Shown here: one piece after another, positions 1-5,948 of the stretch
Position numbering within the stretch: position 1 is the stretch's first letter
Layout of the letters: the number at the start of each line of letters is the position of its first letter
DNA from: Helicobacteraceae bacterium
Lineage (GTDB): Bacteria > Campylobacterota > Campylobacteria > Campylobacterales > Sulfurimonadaceae
Length of the DNA: 6,540 bases
Direction of reading: 5' to 3'
Assembly (NCBI GenBank): GCA_027083665.1
Contig: JALWNV010000077.1
Coordinates: 1 to 6,540 of the forward strand
The notes under the pieces: generated by a model
Told to the model about the DNA's origin: nothing
Databases searched by the model: none
The model's input: the letters and a program-made list of their open reading frames with translations, nothing else
Translations under genes and position numbers: made by a program

Positions 1-1096
1 TGCCGTCGTAGTTGCAGGTGATGGTACCGCCACCGATATTGGTGCCTTCATCGATCTCGGCGTCGCCGAGGTAGCTCAGGTGCCCGGCCTTGACGCCGGT
101 GAGCTTCGCTTTTTTCGTCTCGACGAAATTGCCGATATGGGTACGGCCAAGTTCGCTTCCCGGACGCAGATGTGCCATCGGGCCGCAGTCCGAATCGACC
201 ATCACGGAGTCCTCGACGACGGAATGGGCCTTGATATGGGAGTTTTCGATGACGCTTTCGCCGCAGATGCGTACGCCGTTCTCGACCGTGCATTCGCCTT
301 TGAAAACGACGGGTTCCTCGATGTAGATGGTGTCGGCGAGCTGCATCGTGACGCCTTCGCGCATCCAGCGGTGTTTGATGCGGCGCTGCATGATAACTTC
401 CGCCGCTTCGAGGTCGGCTTTGGAGTTGACGCCTTTGAAATGCTCTTCGTCGATGAGCAGCGGTACGATTTTGCGGTGCTCTTCACGGGCCATGGCGACG
501 ATATCGGTGAGGTAATATTCCCGCTGGGCGTTGCGGTTCGACAGCCGCGGCAGGAACGATTCGAGTATTTCGCGGGAAAAACAGTAGACACCGGCATTGA
601 CATGGGTGATCTTTTTCTCCTCTTCCGTCGCGTCTTTTTCCTCGACGATGCGTTCGACGCCGGCGTCGGAGATGACGACCCGCCCGTAGCCGCTCGGATC
701 TTCGAGGTCGAAAATGGACATGACGATGTCGGCATCGCTTCGAAGAAATCCCTGCATCGACTCGGCCGTGATCAGCGGCATGTCACCGTTGAGGACAAGG
801 ATCCTGTCATGGCGGGGCCGGATATTCATCAATGCGCCGCCGGTCCCGGGAAAGTTCTCCAGATCCTGAACGGCGAAGGCGATATCGTCGAAAAGGCTTC
901 CGATCGTCTCTATCACGGCCTCCTTCTGATGGGCGACGACGACGGTAACGTCATCGCTGATCTGTTTGGCGGCTTTGACGCTGTGATAGAGCATCGGGCG
1001 ACCGCTGATATTGTGGAGGACTTTTGCCCTGGAAGATTTCATCCGGCTGCCTTTGCCGGCGGCGAGGATGATGACGGAAAGCGGTTGAATAGACAT
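1..1096 (-). CDS. glmU: Bifunctional GlmU (GlcNAc-1-P uridyltransferase / GlcN-1-P acetyltransferase), 3' end cut by window
   Basis: GlmU makes UDP-GlcNAc in two cytoplasmic steps: acetylation of glucosamine-1-phosphate, then uridylyl transfer. The product feeds peptidoglycan and LPS synthesis. 365 residues are visible, of about 430-460 in the family. The N-terminal pyrophosphorylase domain (about 1-230) shows LAAGKGSRM at 11-19 with K25, PGTGGA at 83-88, NGDMPL with the metal-binding Asp105, GYGRVV at 136-141, and GVNSKADL with Asn224. After a linker helix (about 230-250) comes the left-handed beta-helix acetyltransferase domain: LRPGSE with R311, NFVETKK with K328, KAGHLSYLGDAEI with the catalytic His339 and Tyr342, and Asn353 in NIGGGT. 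The sequence leaves the window within CNYDG, before the conserved Lys and the C-terminal tail. The start at 1096 lies 8 bases after a GAGG ribosome-binding site and gives the family N-terminus directly. It is probably transcribed separately from the upstream cytochrome. No defect is seen. Confidence 0.97.
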   Translation of the reverse strand, partial: MSIQPLSVIILAAGKGSRMKSSRAKVLHNISGRPMLYHSVKAAKQISDDVTVVVAHQKEAVIETIGSLFDDIAFAVQDLENFPGTGGALMNIRPRHDRILVLNGDMPLITAESMQGFLRSDADIVMSIFDLEDPSGYGRVVISDAGVERIVEEKDATEEEKKITHVNAGVYCFSREILESFLPRLSNRNAQREYYLTDIVAMAREEHRKIVPLLIDEEHFKGVNSKADLEAAEVIMQRRIKHRWMREGVTMQLADTIYIEEPVVFKGECTVENGVRICGESVIENSHIKAHSVVEDSVMVDSDCGPMAHLRPGSELGRTHIGNFVETKKAKLTGVKAGHLSYLGDAEIDEGTNIGGGTITCNYDG

Positions 1097-1118
1097 TATG
1101 ACGGCCTCGGGCTTTTCT

Positions 1119-1142
1119 TTTTGGGTGTTATTTTACCCAAAA
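1119..1142. repeat. Perfect 8-bp inverted repeat upstream of glmU
   Basis: Half-sites TTTTGGGT and ACCCAAAA flank an 8-base AT-rich centre, 22 bases before the glmU start. Neither strand has a T-tract after the stem, so a terminator is unlikely. A candidate -10 box lies across the centre, so the palindrome could be an operator for a dimeric repressor or a small leader hairpin. The symmetry is seen directly; the function is inference. Confidence 0.45.
1130..1135 (-). promoter_or_regulatory. Possible -10 box for glmU
   Basis: On the minus strand this reads TAAAAT, one base off the sigma-70 -10 consensus, preceded by T-rich sequence (TTTTATCGGTTTTGGG). No convincing -35 is present, which is normal for Campylobacterota housekeeping promoters. 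A start site about 7 bases downstream would give a leader of roughly 25-30 bases. Being just after a likely terminator, some promoter is expected here. This exact box is tentative. Confidence 0.35.
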
Positions 1143-1146
1143 CCGA

Positions 1147-1179
1147 TAAAACGGGCTTTACCGCAGTGCGGCAACCCGT
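1147..1179 (-). terminator. Likely rho-independent terminator of the octahaem cytochrome gene
   Basis: Starting two bases after the cytochrome stop codon, the minus strand has outer arms ACGGG and CCCGT enclosing an inner stem TTGCCGC / GCGGTAA (one G-U pair) with a 3-base ACT loop. It is followed directly by TTTTAT (three further Ts after the stem's last T, then AT). A GC-rich stem, position at the gene end and a short T-tract support intrinsic termination. The T-tract is short, so some read-through into glmU is possible. Confidence 0.62.
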
Positions 1180-1180
1180 C

Positions 1181-2494
1181 TCAGCGTTTGTCCCAGCCGA
1201 CCATCCCCCACGATTCGAGGTCGTTTTGAAGTTGCTGCATCGTGCGGTCCTTTTTGTGGCAGGCATAGCAGGCGTTCGTCTCCGGCGGCATCTTGTATTT
1301 GAGCGTCTGTGCCGGGGTGGTGAATCCGAAGAGGTGGCTGCGGACCGTCAGCGGCGATTTGCCGGTATGGCGGCCGGTTTTGGGCATATGGCATTCGACG
1401 CAGCGCGAGCCTTTAGAATCGGCTTTGTGGTGTGTATGTGCTTCGAGGCTCTTTTGATGCGGCCCGATGGGAGAGTCGAAGCTGTGGCATTTCATGCACA
1501 ATGCGTTGCCGTCGTTGTGCTGCGCCGTCGGCTGCAGGGTGTGCGGATTGTGGCAGTTGATGCAGGTGATGCCGTGGCGTCCTTTCATGGATCGGACGAA
1601 TTCATTGCCCTGCGTCCGGTTCTTTTTTGCCGCGCCGTTGGCGTAGAACTCTTTGGTCTCGTGCCCCATGACGAACGGAGCGACCATTTTGTAGTCCGCC
1701 AGCGCCTTGCCCGGTTCATAGCCGTAAGGATAGTCTCGCGCATCACCGTAGATTTCGCTCATATTGCGGTCTTCGAGCCGTTTGTCCCGGTTGCGCATAT
1801 GGCACTGCAGGCAGACTTCGTTTTGCCGTACGGGATCGCTCAGTGACGCTCGGTAGACCGGGGAACCGGGATCCGCGACATGGTTCGAACCCGGCCCGTG
1901 GCACGCTTCGCAGGCGATACCGGGTTCGATGCGTTTTCCTGCCGCCATATACCCGGTAAAGTGACAGCCGTCGCAGGCGCGGGAGGTCGGCAGCTGTTTG
2001 TTGTCGTGGGGATAGGCATGCTTGTACCAGTATTTCCACGGTTTGAAATGCTGCCATTTACCGGTTTCGACGTTCCACTGGTAGTTGCCGAGGATATAGT
2101 CTTCGCTGCCGTTGAAGTCGCGGGGAATCATATAGCGCTGTTTGAACTTGCCGCCGATGGTGTAGACGGCGTCGCTGAGGTTGAAGTCGGCATCGGCGGG
2201 GAGTTTGGAAAAGTCCGCGACGACGGCAGACGGGTCTTTGGCGATATCCTGGATCATTCTGGGATGGCGCGAATGCGACCAGGCGTCGAACTTCTCTTCG
2301 TGACACTTTTTGCATTGGGCGGACCCGACGAAACGTGCATCTTTTTGCTGCGGGTTTTGCAGGTCTTTTTCGGTTCCGACGCGGGTCTGTGTCAGCTGTC
2401 GGTAATAAGGCAGAATTTTTCCGCCTTTTTCATAGGCGACAAAGCCGATTGAAACGAGCGAAAGCAGAAAAATGATGATGAGAAAATTTTTCAT
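1181..2494 (-). CDS. Membrane-anchored octahaem c-type cytochrome (cytochrome c554-like superfamily)
   Basis: A 437-residue exported electron-transfer protein. Residues 3-20 are hydrophobic after MKN, acting as an uncleaved anchor or signal peptide, with the rest in the periplasm. There are eight CxxCH haem sites: CKKCH 61-65, CDGCH 174-178, CEACH 195-199, CLQCH 228-232, CINCH 311-315, CMKCH 333-337, CVECH 365-369 and CYACH 409-413. Candidate distal ligands include H74, H77, H205, H278, H307, H318, H346, H376 and H387. Phrases such as VGSAQCKKCH...WSHSRH, YQWNV, CHFTGY and CEACHGPGSNH are typical of the multihaem cytochrome c554/DmsE-like superfamily. I see no CxxCK site, nor the atypical wide-spaced haem motif of MccA. 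The substrate is unknown: it could be a terminal reductase or an electron shuttle, and HAO- or tetrathionate-reductase-type activity cannot be assigned by eye. Start ATG at 2494 follows GAAAGACG, a weak ribosome-binding site. It has its own promoter and terminator, with no quinol dehydrogenase gene beside it. Confidence 0.93.
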   Translation of the reverse strand: MKNFLIIIFLLSLVSIGFVAYEKGGKILPYYRQLTQTRVGTEKDLQNPQQKDARFVGSAQCKKCHEEKFDAWSHSRHPRMIQDIAKDPSAVVADFSKLPADADFNLSDAVYTIGGKFKQRYMIPRDFNGSEDYILGNYQWNVETGKWQHFKPWKYWYKHAYPHDNKQLPTSRACDGCHFTGYMAAGKRIEPGIACEACHGPGSNHVADPGSPVYRASLSDPVRQNEVCLQCHMRNRDKRLEDRNMSEIYGDARDYPYGYEPGKALADYKMVAPFVMGHETKEFYANGAAKKNRTQGNEFVRSMKGRHGITCINCHNPHTLQPTAQHNDGNALCMKCHSFDSPIGPHQKSLEAHTHHKADSKGSRCVECHMPKTGRHTGKSPLTVRSHLFGFTTPAQTLKYKMPPETNACYACHKKDRTMQQLQNDLESWGMVGWDKR

Positions 2495-2524
2495 CGGTAA
2501 CGTCTTTCATCTGGGATTTCGGAA

Positions 2525-2533
2525 ATTATAGCA
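2525..2533 (-). promoter_or_regulatory. Extended -10 promoter for the octahaem cytochrome gene
   Basis: The minus strand reads TGCTATAAT: a perfect TATAAT with the extended TGn element, preceded by TTT. A start site near 2518 would leave a leader of about 24 bases before the ATG at 2494. No good -35 lies 17 bases upstream (CCGTCA), as is usual in Campylobacterota. No regulator site was recognised. Confidence 0.62.
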
Positions 2534-2568
2534 AAAGGCCGCTCCAATGACGGTAAGCCGGGAAGCGG
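2533..2568 (-). terminator. Weak hairpin with short T-tract after the PAP2 gene
   Basis: Twenty bases after the PAP2 stop, the minus strand has arms CCGCTTCC and GGAGCGG, which pair with one bulged T, enclosing a smaller CGG-CTTA-CCG hairpin. They are followed by CC and TTTT. This may end the envelope operon. The imperfect stem and four-base T-tract make it weak, and the last T belongs to the extended -10 element of the next promoter. Confidence 0.35.
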
Positions 2569-2587
2569 TACGGCGGCGAAAGTCCGT

Positions 2588-3199
2588 TCAGGCGAACGTG
2601 ATTTTTTTGCAGCGGTACAGCAGCAGTGTCAAAACGGTGCCGAGCATCGCGCCGGCGACGACGTCGCTGGGGTAGTGGTAAAGCACGCCGATGCGCGAGA
2701 GGCCGACGAGTGTCGCACCGAGGTAGAAGAGCACGGCGAAGCGCGGGAAGATCAGTGCCAGCGCCGTGGCGACGGAAAAGGCGGTCGTTGTATGGCCGGA
2801 AGGGAATCCGTGCAGGCCGTAGGCGTCGGTCGGCGCGAACCACTGGAATCCGTAGAGGTTTTCGTCGAACAGTTTGGAAGGACGGGCCTTGCCGAAAAGC
2901 AGTTTGAGCGGGATGGCGGCGATGCCGGTGGCGGCGACGGAGATGAAAAAGAAGCGCACCCGCGCGGCCCAGTAGCTGTTTTTGCGATAATAACGGAAGT
3001 AGAACCACAGCAGCATCGCCCCCACGAGCCAGCCGGTAATAATCCCGAATTCTGTCAAGAAGGCACTGACGGGTCTGATCCAGGTATCCTGCCGGGCTTT
3101 GGACCAGCGGATGACCTCGAGATCGATGTTTCCGTACAACAGCCAGATCAGCAGTGTTCCTGTTATCAAAACGGCGGTGATTATGACGGAAGGTTTCAT
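2588..3199 (-). CDS. PAP2 family membrane lipid phosphatase
   Basis: A 203-residue integral membrane protein with about six hydrophobic segments and the complete type 2 phosphatidic acid phosphatase signature: KLLFGKARP at 99-107 (KxxxxxxRP), PSGH at 133-136, and SRIGVLYHYPSD at 168-179 (SRxxxxxHxxxD). The expected catalytic residues are H136, H175 and D179. Family members remove phosphate from lipid phosphates such as undecaprenyl diphosphate, phosphatidylglycerol phosphate or lipid A, on the periplasmic face. The neighbouring ArnT-like glycosyltransferase makes polyprenyl diphosphate recycling or lipid A dephosphorylation plausible, but the substrate cannot be read from the sequence. I chose ATG 3199 over a longer frame opening at 3226: it forms a 4-base ATGA overlap with the upstream stop, has AGGGG 5 bases before it, and the protein then starts MKPSVIIT just before the first membrane helix. 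This implies translational coupling with the GT39 gene. Confidence 0.9.
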   Translation of the reverse strand: MKPSVIITAVLITGTLLIWLLYGNIDLEVIRWSKARQDTWIRPVSAFLTEFGIITGWLVGAMLLWFYFRYYRKNSYWAARVRFFFISVAATGIAAIPLKLLFGKARPSKLFDENLYGFQWFAPTDAYGLHGFPSGHTTTAFSVATALALIFPRFAVLFYLGATLVGLSRIGVLYHYPSDVVAGAMLGTVLTLLLYRCKKITFA

Positions 3200-4692
3200 T
3201 GCAGCCCCTGAAAGTTGCGGCACCATGTCAAAGTGACGGTATTGACCTTGTGCCTACCGATGTCAAGGTCGAAGGAATCGACTTGTTCGACGGCGTCACA
3301 GCGCATGGTTTCGGTGATATCGTTTTTAAAATCGTGTGTCGTGATAAACAGCAGGTCTTTGCCTTCGGGTCTGCCTTTTTGCCAAAGGTCGAATTGATCG
3401 GTGCGGTCGTCGATCAGATAGGTCTGCACGGCATAGGGCCGTCCGTAATAGATCGCACGCGAGGCGAGTGACCAGTTGGTGACGGCGGCGGCCTGATGTG
3501 CGGGATCGGTGATATGGCCGGCGGCTTTTTTCATGATGGTGTCCCAGCCGTACAGATCGCGGTGGATCGATTGGTAATCGGGCATCGGCAGGAATTTGAA
3601 GCGCAGTTCCGCGTACAGCAGCAGGGTGACGATACCGGAGAAGCCGACGGCGAAATAGATGTACCTCTTCCAGAAAAGACTTTTTTCAAGCAGCAGTGCC
3701 GTGCCCACGGGGATAAAGAGCAGGTAAAACAGCGACGTCCAGTGCGGCAGGGCACGTGCATGCAGCGAGTTGTAGGTGAAAAAGACGATGATGACGAGGC
3801 CGAAGATGCCGCCGAGATACAGCGGGGCGTTTTCTTTGGCCCTGAGCGCACGGTAGAGACCGTAGAATGCGACAGGGAAGAGAAAGGGGCTGTAGGCGCC
3901 GAACTGTGCGGCGATCGACTGGAAAAAAGCATTGATATTGATACTGCCGTGCCCGGAGACATGTGCGCTCTGAAAGGCGAAGCTGATCCAGTCGTGTTGC
4001 ATGTTCCAGATCAGCACCGGCGAGACGATCACCCCCGCGACGGCGACAGCCGGGAGCATTTTCGGTGTCAGCAGAAGATCCCATCGCCGCCGGAGCGCAA
4101 GATAGATCAGCAAAGCGACGACGAAGAGAAACGCGGTGTATTTCGCCAGTCCCGCCAGTCCCAGCAGTATGCCGAGCACGATCCAGTTTTTATACGTATT
4201 ATCCCGTTCGATACGCAAGGCGGCGGTCATGATGGGGATCACGAGCAGATACAGCAGCGTATCGGGCATCAGCATCATGAACAGCGCGTTGAACAGAAAC
4301 GAGGCGTTGAGCGCGACGGCGCCCCAGAGTGCGAGCCGTGCCGAATCGAAGAGGCGCAGCAGCCAGAAATAGACCATTGCCGTCGCGGCTGCTCCGATCA
4401 GAACCGCCGGCAGACGCGCGGCGAATTCATTGACACCTGACAGCGAAGTGAAAAGCATCTCCGTCCAGCCCACCAGCGGCGGATGGTCGAAATAGCTCAG
4501 CGCCGGATAGAGTCCGTACAGCACATAGTGCGCCTCGTCGACGCCGAGGCCGAAATGGCCGATGACGAGTAGCCGCAGTGCAGTGACGGCGATGAGAAAA
4601 ATCCAGAAAAATGTATTTTTTCCAGTGGGGAAGGGGGAAGAGGAAAGGGGAGGTCTATCCACGCTTCCCATACCGGTTGTCCGTTTTCCCAT
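3196..4692 (-). CDS. GT39 / ArnT-like (PMT_2) integral membrane glycosyltransferase
   Basis: A 498-residue polytopic protein of the dolichyl-phosphate-mannose mannosyltransferase superfamily. These GT-C enzymes move a sugar from a polyprenyl-phosphate carrier to a lipid, lipid A or protein on the periplasmic side. Asp52-Glu53 in GVDEAHY, within the first periplasmic loop, are the expected acidic catalytic residues. They are followed by LSYFDHPPLVGW (65-76), ARLPA (92-96), MPDTLL (142-147) with the second conserved Asp144, and GLAGLAKYTAFL (178-189). Around 11-12 hydrophobic segments lie between about 28 and 360, followed by a C-terminal soluble domain (about 365-498). The acceptor and sugar are unknown; the name arnT would overreach. 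The start is uncertain: ATG 4692, ATG 4671 and GTG 4662 are all in frame, and the first ~24 residues (rich in Pro and Ser) are encoded by a low-complexity tract and are probably not conserved. The gene begins 23 bases after the GT9 stop and overlaps PAP2 by 4 bases. Confidence 0.88.
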   Translation of the reverse strand: MGKRTTGMGSVDRPPLSSSPFPTGKNTFFWIFLIAVTALRLLVIGHFGLGVDEAHYVLYGLYPALSYFDHPPLVGWTEMLFTSLSGVNEFAARLPAVLIGAAATAMVYFWLLRLFDSARLALWGAVALNASFLFNALFMMLMPDTLLYLLVIPIMTAALRIERDNTYKNWIVLGILLGLAGLAKYTAFLFVVALLIYLALRRRWDLLLTPKMLPAVAVAGVIVSPVLIWNMQHDWISFAFQSAHVSGHGSININAFFQSIAAQFGAYSPFLFPVAFYGLYRALRAKENAPLYLGGIFGLVIIVFFTYNSLHARALPHWTSLFYLLFIPVGTALLLEKSLFWKRYIYFAVGFSGIVTLLLYAELRFKFLPMPDYQSIHRDLYGWDTIMKKAAGHITDPAHQAAAVTNWSLASRAIYYGRPYAVQTYLIDDRTDQFDLWQKGRPEGKDLLFITTHDFKNDITETMRCDAVEQVDSFDLDIGRHKVNTVTLTWCRNFQGLQ

Positions 4693-4710
4693 TTCCGTTT
4701 CCCGTTTTCC
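4627..4710 (-). repeat. Low-complexity purine/pyrimidine repeat tract at the GT9-GT39 junction
   Basis: On the minus strand, 4710-4681 is a run of imperfect 6-8 base units (GGAAAAC, GGGAAAC, GGAAAT, GGGAAAAC), followed after about 27 mixed bases by 27 uninterrupted pyrimidines (4653-4627). The two arms are roughly complementary: GGAAATGGG (4696-4688) matches CCCCTTTCC (4650-4642) at 8 of 9 positions. The transcript could therefore fold into an imperfect hairpin that includes the proposed GT39 start codon. It could be a simple-sequence expansion, a small dispersed palindromic element, or a structure that sets GT39 translation. No target-site duplication was recognised. Confidence 0.5.
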
Positions 4711-4715
4711 GAATC

Positions 4716-5948
4716 TTACTGTGCATCGACAGTAAGTTCATCAAGCTTGGGCCTGATGACATCAAACACCCACTCGGGCGTAATCACCTGAATGCACTGA
4801 TTGTCCGTACACGGGGTTTTGCGGTGGTTGGCCGCACTCACGCAGGGGCTGCAGGCCATGCCGGCGAAGATCGGGGTGGAGGGGCCGAGCGAGCCGTACA
4901 GCGCAGGGGTCTCTGGACCGAAGATGACGAAGGTGTGCATGTCGGTGACGGAAGCAAAGTGTGCCGGACCGGAATCGTTGGTGAGCATAAAGGCGCTGAC
5001 ACTGTACAGGTGCGGCAGCTGCAGGAATTTCACGCCGCCGGCGAAGTTGATGCAGCGTGCGTCACCGACACAGTCGGCAAGGGTCTGCGCGCCGTCGTGT
5101 TCGCCCGGAGCGCCGGTAAGCAGGACAATCGCCTTGTCGTTGTAGTCGAGGATCCTCTTGATTACCTCGCAGTAGTTGGCACGGTCCCAGCGGCGCTGCG
5201 GCAGCAGGTCCGAAGCGTTGGAGTTGACGAGGATAACGGGATTCGCCGCCGCGTCGAACTCCGGGTATCTTTCTGTGATGGCGTCGCGCACCGCCTGCTT
5301 TTCCTCTTCGGCAACAGGCGCTTTTGCGATTTGGATCTCGTTGTCGCCGATGATGCGCTTGGTATAGGGCAGCTGCTCTTCTTCGCTCAACAGCGCGTCG
5401 ACCATCGCGACGAAGTTTTTGGCGATATGCTGGTGCGGATTGTAGGCGACTTTGTGCGTCAGGAAATCGCCGCGGTAGAGCCCTTCGTTGTGGAAACTGT
5501 GAAATCCCACACGGTTTTGCGCTCCGGAAAAACCCGTCAGCAGTGCCGTGAATCGGGAGAAGAGTTCGAGGTCGATGACCGAGTCGATCTTTTTATCGCG
5601 GCACCATTTGAAAAACTTCAGGGTCGAAACGGCCAGCGGTACCATGCCGCTTTCGTCGATGGTGAAGATGTTTTCCTCTTTGACGGTTCCGAGCAGCTGA
5701 AGCGAGACCTTGTTCTTCGCAAAGATGACGAAGTGCAGTTCACCGTCGATGTGCGCCTTGAGCTTGCGCATGGCGGGGTCGACGATGATGGCGCTGCCCA
5801 TCTCGGAAAGTTCGATCAGCAGGACGTTTTTCGGACGCACCTTTTTCGCGCCGCCGAGTGTCCGGAGCGTTTTGTCCAGCAGGGTTCCCAGAAAGGTCAG
5901 CGGGACTCCCGCATAGTGGTCTATGGCGCGCATGGTATCGACATTCAT
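4716..5948 (-). CDS. GT9 family glycosyltransferase (heptosyltransferase-like)
   Basis: A 410-residue cytoplasmic or membrane-associated GT-B glycosyltransferase of the ADP-heptose:LPS heptosyltransferase family, likely adding a sugar to an LPS core or similar glycan. An N-terminal extension (1-40), with a hydrophobic VPLTFLGTLL segment, precedes the first Rossmann strand NVLLIELSEMGSA (41-53). The C-terminal nucleotide-sugar domain has VNSNASDLLPQRRW (241-254), IVLLTGAPGEHDGA (274-287) and the family hallmark LTNDSGPAHFAS (322-333). A four-Cys cluster, CxxC then CxxxxC (C366, C369, C380, C385), lies near the C-terminus and could bind metal. The acidic residue that acts as catalytic base in WaaC (SSMGD) appears as Ser52, so the donor and acceptor may differ from classic heptosyltransferases. 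ATG 5948 is chosen for its strong AAAGGAG site and ATGA overlap with the upstream gene. The frame stays open to 6440, but that part is antisense-free shadow of the upstream gene. Confidence 0.92.
   Translation of the reverse strand: MNVDTMRAIDHYAGVPLTFLGTLLDKTLRTLGGAKKVRPKNVLLIELSEMGSAIIVDPAMRKLKAHIDGELHFVIFAKNKVSLQLLGTVKEENIFTIDESGMVPLAVSTLKFFKWCRDKKIDSVIDLELFSRFTALLTGFSGAQNRVGFHSFHNEGLYRGDFLTHKVAYNPHQHIAKNFVAMVDALLSEEEQLPYTKRIIGDNEIQIAKAPVAEEEKQAVRDAITERYPEFDAAANPVILVNSNASDLLPQRRWDRANYCEVIKRILDYNDKAIVLLTGAPGEHDGAQTLADCVGDARCINFAGGVKFLQLPHLYSVSAFMLTNDSGPAHFASVTDMHTFVIFGPETPALYGSLGPSTPIFAGMACSPCVSAANHRKTPCTDNQCIQVITPEWVFDVIRPKLDELTVDAQ

Noticed and set aside
80..1846. 588-codon open frame on the plus strand
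   Set aside because: It runs antisense across both glmU and the octahaem cytochrome, crossing their intergenic gap. The minus-strand proteins have clear family motifs, while this translation has none and looks like a GC-driven shadow.
1880..2452. 190-codon plus-strand open frame
   Set aside because: It is antisense to the cytochrome, whose haem motifs are unambiguous on the minus strand.
3200..3226. Nine-residue longer start for the PAP2 protein at 3226
   Set aside because: The ATGA overlap and AGGGG site at 3199 fit better, and the extra residues precede the natural MKPS-helix start.
3496..4440. 314-codon open frame on the plus strand
   Set aside because: It is antisense to the GT39 gene, is rich in charged residues and Gln with no recognisable domain, and reflects codon bias of the real gene.
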